Shown here piece by piece: positions 18,213 through 26,945 of a stretch of 64,000 bases of DNA. The stretch lies in NCBI GenBank assembly GCA_015231955.1, contig JADGAN010000028.1, forward strand, positions 1 through 64,000, read 5' to 3'. The notes beneath the pieces were generated by a model, which was not told where the DNA came from, ran no database searches, and saw only the letters and a program-made list of their open reading frames with translations. How positions within the stretch are numbered: the stretch's first letter is position 1; the number at the start of each line of letters is the position of its first letter. The position numbers and the translations under genes are program-made. This DNA comes from Oligoflexia bacterium (GTDB taxonomy: Bacteria; Bdellovibrionota; Bacteriovoracia; Bacteriovoracales; Bacteriovoracaceae).

Positions 18213-19289
18213 TTGAAAAAAAGAGTTTTAATCATCGACGATTCTGCTCTTATTCGAGAGATTTTAACGGAAGTGATCAACAAAATTCCTGGATTTGAAG
18301 TGGTAGGTAGTGCTCCTGACCCACACTATGGAGCAGAGAAGGTCGTAAAGTTAAATCCCGATATTATTACTCTTGATATTGAAATGCCCAAGATGGATGG
18401 GCTGACTTTTTTGGAAAAGTTAATGCGTCTTCGGCCCTTACCGGTTTTAATCATTAGCTCGCTTGCGGCCCATAACTCCGAGACCGCCTTAAAGGCACTG
18501 GAGCTAGGGGCGGTTGACTACATTCCTAAGCCTACGAAGAAGATTACAGAAGTGTTGCCAGAGATTACTAATGAGATTAGGCGGAAGTTGGAGATGTGTG
18601 CTGTATGTAGAATTTCCGCTAGCGTTACCTCGAAAGGAGAGGTGGATAAAAAGTACGCTAAAACGGCAAAGCAAGGAGAGGTGTTAAAGAAGAGCAATAA
18701 GGTGATTGCTTTTCAGACCACAGATAAGATTATTGCAATTGGTGCTTCTACCGGCGGAACAGTTGCAATTGCTAAACTTTTGGAGAAGTGTCCTCCCAAT
18801 TTGCCGGGGATGGTTATTGTTCAGCACATGCCCAAAGGTTTTACCCAATCATTTGCTACTCGTTTAAATAAGGATACTGAACTTGTGGTTAAAGAGGCAG
18901 AAGATAATGATGCCATAATTCCTGGGCAGGTGCTCATTGCTCCTGGAGATCAGCATATGGTTGTTGACCGCAGTGGTGCCCGCTACTTTGTTCGCTTGCA
19001 TTCAGGCCCCCCAATCAAGCATCATCGACCTTCGGTGGAGCTGCTTTTTAGTAGTGTTGCCAATACAGCAGGCCCCAATGCTATTGGGATAATCTTGACA
19101 GGCATGGGGGATGATGGCGCCGATGGGATGTTGGAGATGAGGCAGAATGGGGCGAATACGATTGCACAGGATGAGTCCTCTTCTACGGTCTTTGGAATGC
19201 CTAAAGTAGCAATTGAGAAGGGCGGTGTAGAAACCGTTTTAAAGTTACCAGATATTGCACCTTATTTACAAAAATATAAAATCACATAA
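18213..19289 (+). CDS. cheB: CheB receptor methylesterase/deamidase response regulator
   Basis: The N-terminal receiver domain has acidic residues D9/D10 and phospho-acceptor D55 in TLDIEMPKMDG. The C-terminal methylesterase domain has the catalytic triad: Ser in GASTGGT, His in VQHMPKGFT and Asp in GMGDDGADGM. The start is most likely TTG 18213, six bases after AGGAGG (18203-18208); the frame also opens at GTG 18186 but that places the ribosome site inside the gene. Last gene of the chemotaxis operon. Confidence 0.93.
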   Translation: MKKRVLIIDDSALIREILTEVINKIPGFEVVGSAPDPHYGAEKVVKLNPDIITLDIEMPKMDGLTFLEKLMRLRPLPVLIISSLAAHNSETALKALELGAVDYIPKPTKKITEVLPEITNEIRRKLEMCAVCRISASVTSKGEVDKKYAKTAKQGEVLKKSNKVIAFQTTDKIIAIGASTGGTVAIAKLLEKCPPNLPGMVIVQHMPKGFTQSFATRLNKDTELVVKEAEDNDAIIPGQVLIAPGDQHMVVDRSGARYFVRLHSGPPIKHHRPSVELLFSSVANTAGPNAIGIILTGMGDDGADGMLEMRQNGANTIAQDESSSTVFGMPKVAIEKGGVETVLKLPDIAPYLQKYKIT

Positions 19290-19442
19290 AAAACTCCCTC
19301 CAAACTCCCTCCAATGCCTAACTTTTTTGGCAGCTAGTTTTTTTGACCCGACCACCATAAATACTACATCAGAGATTGCAAGCCATAATTTCAGGTAGTT
19401 ATCTCGGAAATTAAATTAATTTTATTTCTAAACAAATTTTCT

Positions 19443-19471
19443 TTGGTATTAACAGGCAACCAACTTATACT
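19443..19471 (+). promoter_or_regulatory. Probable sigma-70 promoter
   Basis: TTGGTA (19443-19448) and TATACT (19466-19471) are separated by exactly 17 bases. It sits about 75 bases upstream of the ATG at 19547, giving that small gene its own transcript separate from the chemotaxis operon. Seen in the sequence; activity is inferred. Confidence 0.5.
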
Positions 19472-19546
19472 GTTTCAGTACAGGACGGTTTTTATATAGA
19501 AATGGATAGAGAGTAGAATAGATTTTTAATTTACGAGGAACTTGTC

Positions 19547-19858
19547 ATGAAAAGTAATAAAGCACAAATCATCAATGAGAGGCTAACCTCCTTGGATGTG
19601 TTTAGTGAAAGAAATTCGGTTCGTGAATGTAGGGATGTTGCCATTGGTGAATACCTAATTTATTTCTGTGCAGAGGAGAGGCGATTTGTTTACTCTGTAG
19701 TGGTGGGCATGCCTGCAAACCCTGTTAAAAAAGTAACTTTGGTGTGTAGACAATTACATCGAAGCTCTGTGGGGACATTGCGCTTGGATAAATTTACAGT
19801 TTATAAGATTGATTCGAAAATACTTTCGCAAATTTCTTTAGTGGAACTGCCAGAATAA
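19547..19858 (+). CDS. Small protein of unknown function, 103 aa
   Basis: ATG at 19547 is preceded by ACGAGGAACTT, a good ribosome site. The product is cytoplasmic by appearance (no signal or membrane helix), basic, with two cysteines (FCAEERRF, LVCRQLH) and a strand-rich centre (RFVYSVVVGMP, KKVTLVCRQLH). It resembles a compact single beta domain but no family is recognised. It lies 257 bases after cheB with a sigma-70-like promoter in the gap, so it is not part of the chemotaxis operon. Confidence 0.6.
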   Translation: MKSNKAQIINERLTSLDVFSERNSVRECRDVAIGEYLIYFCAEERRFVYSVVVGMPANPVKKVTLVCRQLHRSSVGTLRLDKFTVYKIDSKILSQISLVELPE

Positions 19859-19925
19859 GTTTTTGAGAAGTCTTAATCCATTGTCCTCGTACTACTACAT
19901 CTCTTGGCAAATTTACAAAATAACA

Positions 19926-20783
19926 TTACTCTTGAATTTCTACAAAATGCAGTGTTTGCTCCTTGTCGCTCATCCGCTCAATAGCAGTTGCGAATCTTCT
20001 TTGAACTGCAGCTGATGGAAGTTTACTTTGCATACGCTCAGCTGCATTTCGCTTATACTGTGCGCTCCAAGGGGTTTGTGCCTTACTGTAGCTCAGAGCA
20101 GTTGGATCTAATGCAACACCATTAATAATATCATTCAATATATCGACTGTGATAACAGAACTTAAGTCAACAAAGAAAGCAAGACCGCTTTGTAGTGTAT
20201 CTAGTCCAGTATAAACACCAACCATTCCACGAATACCTTTGATGTTAAAACCGAGGAAGATGTTTGCTCCACCAACGTATTTAGCAAGGGTATCGAACTC
20301 TTTGATGGAGATAGCAAAACCAAAGAGTGTGAAATTTTGGTCAAGACCGATGTAAACTTTAGAGTGAATTTGAGAGATGGCAAGCTCGATAATTTGACTG
20401 CTATTGCTACCACCTACAGGCAACTCTTCACCGTTTGGCAAGCTGGCAAACCCACCAGGCAATTTGGCCGCATAGGAGAGGTTGATTTTGGCACCAACTT
20501 CATTATAGTTCCCTTCCATGGTTGGTTTGAAGAAAATTTCACCATAAACTTTACTACTATCATTAGGATCAATGATAGGTAATTTAATACCAGTCATTGA
20601 CATGCTACCAAGGTTAAAAACAGCAGATAGCCCTAACCAAACTTCGCTATCTTCAATAGATGCTTTTAAGGAGACGTCTTTGACAACCTTGTTTTCAACT
20701 TGTCCACAACCAATGGTGAGCACTAAAAAGAGCATCAGGACATGGGTCAAAACTGTTCTAGATGTTAGCAGAAACCTTCTCAT
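19926..20783 (-). CDS. Lipoprotein of unknown function, 285 aa
   Basis: The N-terminus carries a lipoprotein signal with lipobox LTIGC, so it is lipidated and probably anchored in the outer membrane. The middle consists of glycine-rich alternating hydrophobic strands (KVYIGLDQNFTLFGFAISIK, YVGGANIFLGFNIKGIRGMV). These look like a beta-sandwich or membrane-associated beta structure. The last 50 residues are charged and helical. GAGG lies upstream of the ATG. Flanked by a small gene and a repeat-bearing gap, it appears to be monocistronic. Confidence 0.75.
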   Translation of the reverse strand: MRRFLLTSRTVLTHVLMLFLVLTIGCGQVENKVVKDVSLKASIEDSEVWLGLSAVFNLGSMSMTGIKLPIIDPNDSSKVYGEIFFKPTMEGNYNEVGAKINLSYAAKLPGGFASLPNGEELPVGGSNSSQIIELAISQIHSKVYIGLDQNFTLFGFAISIKEFDTLAKYVGGANIFLGFNIKGIRGMVGVYTGLDTLQSGLAFFVDLSSVITVDILNDIINGVALDPTALSYSKAQTPWSAQYKRNAAERMQSKLPSAAVQRRFATAIERMSDKEQTLHFVEIQE

Positions 20784-21041
20784 AGGAACCTCACTTTAAA
20801 GGAGACGAAGTCTCTTTCAAAGTGATGAGAGTTGTATTGTGACTGACGTCCAACAATCGCATACGTCCTGCAACAACCCTCGATCGTTTGATATTGTAGC
20901 ATCGCTTGTTTCACTCGTGAGTTATGTACAAAACAAGTGAAGCAGCAGGGAAAATCTTAACACAAAAAGCTTCTGTGAGTGAGTAATATTTTCTTTGTAT
21001 AAAATTTGTTGAAGAGAACAATAAAAAATAGTGAGGCACTT

Positions 21042-21164
21042 ATGAGTTTGATTTTTATCCCATTGTTGATTTTGAGTTCAATAAAAGATAGTGAAGAATT
21101 GCTTTTTTGTTTTGACAAAGATCACGAAAAAAGTGCTAAAGCAAATTTGCAGAATAGAAAATAA
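21042..21164 (+). CDS. Possible 40-residue peptide
   Basis: ATG at 21042 follows GAGG by six bases. The peptide begins hydrophobic (MSLIFIPLLILSS) and ends charged (KDHEKSAKANLQNRK), like a tiny membrane or secreted peptide. The stop lies six bases before a perfect 22-bp inverted repeat. There is no family recognition, so this is only a candidate. Confidence 0.25.
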   Translation: MSLIFIPLLILSSIKDSEELLFCFDKDHEKSAKANLQNRK

Positions 21165-21170
21165 AAAAAA

Positions 21171-21233
21171 GTGCCAGCCGACTTTTGGGACTCAATACAA
21201 TACTTGCACCAAGTCCCAAAAGTCGGCTGGCAC
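21171..21233. repeat. Perfect 22-bp inverted repeat (palindromic element or terminator)
   Basis: The left arm (21171-21192) begins GTGCCAGCCGAC; the right arm (21212-21233) is its exact reverse complement. They are separated by a 19-base loop. The position, 13 bases beyond the stop of the minus-strand DH-domain gene, fits a transcription terminator. The GC-rich arms and perfect symmetry in AT-rich DNA also fit a dispersed REP-like palindrome. A run of A precedes the left arm (T run for minus-strand transcription), supporting termination of that gene. Confidence 0.8.
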
Positions 21234-21245
21234 CAAATTACCAAA

Positions 21246-22250
21246 TTATGGGCAAGAGCTTGATTTTAAATCCTGGCCTACTTGTTTGAAGAAATCGACT
21301 ACTCTTTCGTATTCATGATAATGGCCCGAGCAAGTATTATCCTTTGGAAAATATTTCATAATTTCTCTAAAAAGAAGTTCATATCGAGGAACTCTTTGGA
21401 CAGGCGTAATAAGATGATTTCCTAAAAAATGCTCAACATTTACGTCGATGTCTTTATTTTTCAGGGCAAATTCTTTTGTGTTTGAACGAAGAAATTTTAT
21501 TAGTTGGGTGTCCTTCATAAATTCCGTAAGATATTTCTCATAGAGAGCAATATAATTGTTGTATGCTTGACATAGTTCTACTCTATCATAATATATGAAT
21601 TCATTAACAGCATCGGTAATGCTTTTAAGTGATTTGGTTTCTGGATTAATTTGTTCAAAAAATACCTTAGTAGAAATGGTGGCCTCAATTAAAATGGCAA
21701 GACTATGCTTGAGCTGAATTAGAAGCTTAGAGTATTTCTGTGAATGAAGATTATTTTTATGGGTTAATTCGTCAAAAAAATAGTTTAAAGTTAAAAGTTG
21801 ATTTAAGTACCTCTTCTCGGTATCAACTAGCTCCTGATAGGCCTTTTTAAGGTTATCAGTACTCTTACTATCAAAAGAGCTCTTTTCTGCAGCTTTTTGT
21901 GCAATTGTTTTTTTCTCATCTACTACTGGTCTAGGAGGCAATGGAGGTGCTACTTTGGCCATAGGAATAGGAGGAGCGGGTAAGCGAAATCTATTGCCTA
22001 CATCAGGCCTCATACATTGCCCTTCCTTGCCAGCGTTTTCGATAGTGATAGCAGATGCCCCTGGAAGTGGTCTTGAAACAGAACACTTTTGGGGCGGTTT
22101 AACAACTATTTGTTTATCCATCTTAATCCAGAAGTTAATTGCTCTCTTGAAATCGCTTGCATTCGAAGTTTGTTCTTCGCCAGAGATCAGTTCAAAAGAG
22201 ATAGTTATTAGAGATACGATAGCAACTAAACATAAAGATACTCTCATCAT
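21246..22250 (-). CDS. Secreted protein with eukaryotic-type Dbl-homology (RhoGEF) domain
   Basis: Start ATG 22250 is preceded by GAGG at eight bases; the ATG at 22265 lacks a ribosome site. Residues 1-22 are a signal peptide (VSLCLVAIVSLITISF). Residues about 90-108 are proline-rich (RLPAPPIPMAKVAPPLPPRP), like SH3-binding linkers. Residues about 133-330 match the all-helical DH domain that exchanges nucleotide on Rho-family GTPases: CR1 (AYQELVDTEKRYLNQLLTL) and the hallmark CR3 (LITPVQRVPRYELLFREIMK). The spacing between CR1 and CR3 is about 140 residues, as in the family. No PH domain follows. Inferred role: an exported effector acting on eukaryotic GTPases, or a repurposed helical bundle. 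Confidence 0.75.
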   Translation of the reverse strand: MMRVSLCLVAIVSLITISFELISGEEQTSNASDFKRAINFWIKMDKQIVVKPPQKCSVSRPLPGASAITIENAGKEGQCMRPDVGNRFRLPAPPIPMAKVAPPLPPRPVVDEKKTIAQKAAEKSSFDSKSTDNLKKAYQELVDTEKRYLNQLLTLNYFFDELTHKNNLHSQKYSKLLIQLKHSLAILIEATISTKVFFEQINPETKSLKSITDAVNEFIYYDRVELCQAYNNYIALYEKYLTEFMKDTQLIKFLRSNTKEFALKNKDIDVNVEHFLGNHLITPVQRVPRYELLFREIMKYFPKDNTCSGHYHEYERVVDFFKQVGQDLKSSSCP

Positions 22251-22527
22251 CAGATCAACCTCCATTATTTACGCATCCAACCGCCTATTTCTATATTGTA
22301 CTACTATCATCGGTGATCATGACTTTATAAATGTCGATCTTAAATGAAACGAATACCTTACATTAAATATCTAGATTGAATAGAATTTATTGATGCCTAC
22401 AAATGAGAGCAATTGCTCTAATATCGAACATACTGTGGGCGCCAATAACAAACTTGTGCATGATGCTGGCTACGTTTGTCGGATATGATGTGACCAACAA
22501 AAAAAAGGCACTTTATTTGCAATAGAA

Positions 22528-24138
22528 ATGATTATGAAAAGTATCAAACAAATCATTTCTTTTCGCACGTTCTCTAGAGTGATAAAAATAATTTTAATTC
22601 TGCTGGCGCTCTTTCTTTTTCTTGCACTGATTATTCCCTTACTCTTCCAAAAGAATCTAGCAAACTACTTAGAAGCAAAAATGAATAAAACCTTAAAAGG
22701 GCATCACGTCACAATTACTTCGGCCCATTTTCAAATCCTTGGTCCATCCTTGACCCTAAACGATTTAATTATTAAACGCGATGAGTTTCCCGACCCTGCT
22801 ATTGCTCATATCAAAAAAATACGCGGAAGCATAGATTGGCGTGCACTGCTTTCCTTGAAGTTGGTAGCGGATATCTTGATTGAAAACCCCAAGATGCATA
22901 TCAATTTGTTACAGGTACAACAAGAAAAAAAACGTGAAACCAAAGTCACCGATGAGAGTTGGCAAAAATCACTTAAAGCGATCTACTTTTTAGATATCAA
23001 TTCTTTTAGAGTTAAGGATGGCGATATCATCTATATAGATACCCCAAAGGAGGAACCTCTCCACGTTGAACACTTGAATATCACTGCTAACGATATTGAC
23101 AAAGAGGGTACACCCGAAAAAAAATACCCTTCGCAGTTTCAAGTTGATGGAGTGATCTTTAATAAAGGCAATGCCACCATTTATGGGGATGCCGACTTTT
23201 TAAAAGAACCGTATGCAGGAATGATAACGCGTTTTAAGCTAACCGATATTCCTCTGGATCGCTTTAAATCCATCCTAAAGAGAAGAAATATTGAAATCAG
23301 TGGTAACCAAGGAAGCCTCTCCGCTCACGGAGAGGTTCAGTACGATCCCAAGATCAAATCGGTTCACATTGAAAACTTAACTATCAAGGATATCAATTTA
23401 GATTATATCTATTCGCCTGGAAGCCAAGGAAGCAAAATTGCCAAAAAAGAGCAGAAGGAGATCACCAAAGCGGCCAAGAAAGCGGTAGAAAAACCGGAGG
23501 CCATCTCAATTAAATTGGATCACTTGAAAATGATCAATAGTGAATTTGGTTATAGCGATAAATCTCGCACACCAGGATACCGAGTCTTTATTTCCCATTT
23601 TGATCTAGACGCTAAAAACCTCTCCAATAAAGCAAGTGAAGGGATCTCCAATTTCAATCTAAACGGACTTTTTATGGGTAGTGGAAAGACCTTTGCTAAA
23701 GGTCTTTTTCGACCTCGTAAAGCGGGATCCGATTTCGATTTAAAAATGGAGATTAAACAGGCAAAACTAGTGTCCCTTAATGAAGTGCTTAAAGCATATC
23801 AAAAGGTTGATGTTTCCAAAGGTTTATTTTCCCTCTATATCGATCTCAAACTAAAAGATCAGCAAATCTCTGGTTATATCAGGCCCTTTTTTGAAAATGT
23901 GGACGTCTATGATCCAGAAAAAGATGCTAATAAAAATCTCTTTAAGCAGCTTTATGAAATGTTGATTGGCACGGTGGCAGAGCTTTTGGAGAATCGCTAT
24001 GAGGCCGTGGCCACCACAGTTGAGATCGAAGGCCTAGTTGATAACCCGCAAACAAGTACCTTGCAAATTATCTTAGGTCTCTTAAAGAATGCTTTTATTA
24101 AATCGCTTTTACCAGGACCAGATAAACCTAAATCTTGA
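22528..24138 (+). CDS. AsmA-like / DUF748-type envelope protein
   Basis: 536 residues. There is an N-terminal transmembrane helix (IILILLALFLFLALIIPLLF), then a typical AsmA/DUF748 start with a helix and strand repeats: YLEAKMNKTLKGHHVTITSA, FQILGPSLTLNDLIIKR and the DGDIIYID motif. AsmA/TamB-like proteins are anchored in the inner membrane and are thought to form periplasmic bridges for lipid transport or assembly. The long Lys-rich insert around residues 310-330 (KKEQKEITKAAKKAVEK) is unusual. ATG 22528 or 22534 are both possible. The 3' end is five bases from the convergent P-ATPase gene. Confidence 0.8.
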   Translation: MIMKSIKQIISFRTFSRVIKIILILLALFLFLALIIPLLFQKNLANYLEAKMNKTLKGHHVTITSAHFQILGPSLTLNDLIIKRDEFPDPAIAHIKKIRGSIDWRALLSLKLVADILIENPKMHINLLQVQQEKKRETKVTDESWQKSLKAIYFLDINSFRVKDGDIIYIDTPKEEPLHVEHLNITANDIDKEGTPEKKYPSQFQVDGVIFNKGNATIYGDADFLKEPYAGMITRFKLTDIPLDRFKSILKRRNIEISGNQGSLSAHGEVQYDPKIKSVHIENLTIKDINLDYIYSPGSQGSKIAKKEQKEITKAAKKAVEKPEAISIKLDHLKMINSEFGYSDKSRTPGYRVFISHFDLDAKNLSNKASEGISNFNLNGLFMGSGKTFAKGLFRPRKAGSDFDLKMEIKQAKLVSLNEVLKAYQKVDVSKGLFSLYIDLKLKDQQISGYIRPFFENVDVYDPEKDANKNLFKQLYEMLIGTVAELLENRYEAVATTVEIEGLVDNPQTSTLQIILGLLKNAFIKSLLPGPDKPKS

Positions 24139-24143
24139 TCATC

Positions 24144-26774
24144 TCACCTCGAAGACTTAAGATGATGACGTCTGATCCATTTCTCGATTTCGACTGCAAA
24201 GAAGATGACCGAAGAGAGTGCTAAAGCAAAGAGTAATTCATTTAGAGTAAGGGGGGCCGTTTTAAAGATGGGATTTAAAAAGGGCACATAGATCGTCGCC
24301 AGTTGCAAAGCAAAGGCTAAAAGAACCGCACCTGTTAAATATTTATTGGAGAGAAAACCTTGAGAAAAGAAAGATTCTCTATCCGATCGGATTGCCAAGA
24401 GATTTCCCATTTGACTAAAACAGAGCACAGTAAAGACGATTGTTTGCCAGTGAGCATTTCCAACATGGATGGCCCAGGCCTGACCGACAAGGGAGACAAT
24501 TCCCATCAGTGCTCCTACCCACAAAACCTGCCACCCTAAACCGTGAGCAAAGATGCTCTCCTTTGGGTGACGAGGAGGCCTTTCCATCACTCCCTTTTCT
24601 GCCGGCTCCGCTGCCAAGGCAAGACAAGGAAAACCATCGGTCACTAAATTGATCCAAAGAATGTGGATTGGAAGCAAGGGAATAGGAAGACCAAAGAAGG
24701 GTGCCAAAACGATCGTCCAAATTTCACCAGAGTTACTAGTAAGAATATACCTTACAAATTTTCTGATGTTATCATAGATTTGTCGCCCTTCTTTGACCGC
24801 CTTTACAATCGTTGCAAAATTGTCATCAAGTAAAATCATATGCGCCACCTCTTTGCTGACATCGGTTCCGGTAATTCCCATGGCCACACCAATATCCGCC
24901 TTTTTTAAAGCGGGAGCATCGTTAACACCATCACCCGTCATCGCTACAAATTGTCCCCTCTTTTGTAAGGCCTCAATGATCTTTAATTTTTGGTCAGGGG
25001 CCACGCGAGCATAGACGCGAATATCTAGCACAATTTTTTCTAACTCTTCCACGCTTAACGCTGTCATCTCTGTTGAGGTAAGAACAATATTTTTTTGCGC
25101 CTCATCGCCTTGAGGTAAAATGCCCAAGTTGCTCGCAATCGTCTTGGCAGTGAAAGGATGATCACCGGTGATCATGACCGGTACAATACCTGCTCTCTTA
25201 CAAACGGCCACTGCTTCTCTCGCTTCCTCTCTTGGTGGATCGATCATACCCATCAACCCCAAAAGGGTGAGATCTCTTTCTACACTCTCTGCACTTAAAG
25301 GTTGGGGAAGAGCATCCCAAGTACGTTTACCGATGGCCAAAACTCTAAGCCCTTCTCGGGCCATCTTTTCGTTTATCTTCTTAAGTTCATCACGGTCGAT
25401 GGGAATCTCACCGCTTGAGCTCCAAAGAGTACTCGAGCGATCGATTAAGACATCCACGGCCCCTTTGGTATAAGAGATAATTTTAGCACTCACCTCTTTA
25501 GAATTTTTATGAAAAGTGGTCATGCATTTTCTTTCTGAATCAAAGGGTATTTCCGCTATCCGATGAAACGTTTTTTCCATCTCCTCTTTTACAATTCCAC
25601 GCTCTTTGGCCATGTTATATAAGGCAATCTCAGTGGGATCACCTAAAATAGTATTAGAGTTTCCTTCGGGATGAACATCGTTACTTAAGGCCAAAGCAAC
25701 AAGAAAATCGTTGTTGGAAAGTTCTTTGGGTGTTACCATCTTTCTATCAAAATAGAGTTGAGAGATGCTCATTTTATTTAACGTTAATGTCCCGGTTTTA
25801 TCGGAACAAATATAGGTTACTGAGCCAAGCGTTTCTACGGCAGGTAGTTTTCTAATCAGTGCCTTCTCTGTGGCGAGCTTCTTCGCCCCTAAGGCCAAGG
25901 CGATGGTGATAATGGCGGGTAAGGCCTCAGGAATTCCCGCCACGGCCAAGGAGATGGCAGTCAAAATCATAAGGGAGAGCTCTTCTCCACGGATGATCCC
26001 CAAGATAAAGACAATCAAGCAGATGGCAAGCACGATCACTGCTAGCCTCTTCCCTAAGTGTTTTAATCGCTGTTGCAAAGGAGTGAGTTCTCTCTTATCT
26101 TGATAAAGCATCGTTGCAATTTTTCCCAACTCCGTATTCATTCCAATAGCAACAACCACTCCCAATCCTCGACCAAAGACGACCAAGGTACTTTTGTACG
26201 CCATATTTTTTCTATCCCCAAGTGGTAACTGTTCATCTAGGATAGGGGGATGGAGTTTTTCGACAGCAAGAGATTCACCAGTAAGTGTGGCCTCTTCGAT
26301 TTTTAATTGTTCACTCTCTATAATTCTCAAATCAGCTGGAATAAGGGATCCGGCCTCCAATAAGACCACGTCACCAGGCACAAGCTCCGACACAGATAGA
26401 CTTTGATGTTGGCCATTTCTTAACACCTTTGCAGTCTGTTCGCTCATTTCAAGAAGGGAGGCGATGGCCTTTTCTGCACGATACTCTTGGACAAAACCGA
26501 TGATGGCATTAAGAAGAACAATGATGACAATCACGATGGCATCAGTAAGATCACCAATAACCCCAGAGACGATAGCGGCCACTAAAAGAACAATGATCAT
26601 GAAATCTTTAAATTGACTTAAAAAGATCGTAAGTGGAGTTTGCGATTTTTTTTCTTCTAACTGGTTGCGACCAAACTTTTCTTTCATCTTTTTGACAGCT
26701 TCCTCGGTAAGACCCTTTGAGGATGACCCGAACTCTCGCAGAACTTCTTCAACGCTTTTTTGATGCCACTCCAT
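24144..26774 (-). CDS. P-type Ca2+-transporting ATPase (P2A family)
   Basis: 876 residues with all hallmarks: actuator TGES (EATLTGES), phosphorylation site D325 in CSDKTGTLT, nucleotide-domain TGDHPFTAKTIA, and hinge MTGDGVNDAPALKKADIGVA. Membrane helix 4 carries PEALP (residues 282-286) and helix 6 NLVTDGFP, the P2A calcium-binding pattern. About ten membrane helices are visible, in the inner membrane. It expels Ca2+ (or Mn2+) from the cytoplasm at the expense of ATP. GGAGAC precedes the ATG. Divergent from the cardiolipin-synthase-like gene. Confidence 0.93.
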   Translation of the reverse strand: MEWHQKSVEEVLREFGSSSKGLTEEAVKKMKEKFGRNQLEEKKSQTPLTIFLSQFKDFMIIVLLVAAIVSGVIGDLTDAIVIVIIVLLNAIIGFVQEYRAEKAIASLLEMSEQTAKVLRNGQHQSLSVSELVPGDVVLLEAGSLIPADLRIIESEQLKIEEATLTGESLAVEKLHPPILDEQLPLGDRKNMAYKSTLVVFGRGLGVVVAIGMNTELGKIATMLYQDKRELTPLQQRLKHLGKRLAVIVLAICLIVFILGIIRGEELSLMILTAISLAVAGIPEALPAIITIALALGAKKLATEKALIRKLPAVETLGSVTYICSDKTGTLTLNKMSISQLYFDRKMVTPKELSNNDFLVALALSNDVHPEGNSNTILGDPTEIALYNMAKERGIVKEEMEKTFHRIAEIPFDSERKCMTTFHKNSKEVSAKIISYTKGAVDVLIDRSSTLWSSSGEIPIDRDELKKINEKMAREGLRVLAIGKRTWDALPQPLSAESVERDLTLLGLMGMIDPPREEAREAVAVCKRAGIVPVMITGDHPFTAKTIASNLGILPQGDEAQKNIVLTSTEMTALSVEELEKIVLDIRVYARVAPDQKLKIIEALQKRGQFVAMTGDGVNDAPALKKADIGVAMGITGTDVSKEVAHMILLDDNFATIVKAVKEGRQIYDNIRKFVRYILTSNSGEIWTIVLAPFFGLPIPLLPIHILWINLVTDGFPCLALAAEPAEKGVMERPPRHPKESIFAHGLGWQVLWVGALMGIVSLVGQAWAIHVGNAHWQTIVFTVLCFSQMGNLLAIRSDRESFFSQGFLSNKYLTGAVLLAFALQLATIYVPFLNPIFKTAPLTLNELLFALALSSVIFFAVEIEKWIRRHHLKSSR

Positions 26775-26945
26775 TTTAAGTCTCCTTGCTTAAAGCTTAA
26801 GGATGTATCTTTAACTTTAAGAATTTGGAAATGCAAATAAGATAACACCACACTGCTCTTATTAATTGCGCATGCACATAACGAACTCTTCACTACAAAG
26901 TATAATGGGGATGTTAAGGCAGTGCTTGAAATTGGAACAAACAGC

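Larger units (their letters stand above)
20784..21245. other. Intergenic stretch between lipoprotein and DH-domain genes
   Basis: 460 bases without an established gene. It holds the ribosome site of the lipoprotein gene (minus strand), a small GAGAC-GAA-GTCTC palindrome near 20802, the candidate 40-residue peptide, and the large perfect inverted repeat at 21171-21233. The AT-rich segment 20990-21040 may contain a plus-strand promoter but no box pair is convincing. Confidence 0.5.

Noticed and set aside
21955-22347. 130-codon plus-strand frame
   Set aside because: Antisense to the signal peptide and proline-rich part of the DH-domain gene; no ribosome site and no family pattern.
24440-26406. 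Several plus-strand frames of 70-101 codons
   Set aside because: All antisense to the well-supported P-type ATPase gene.
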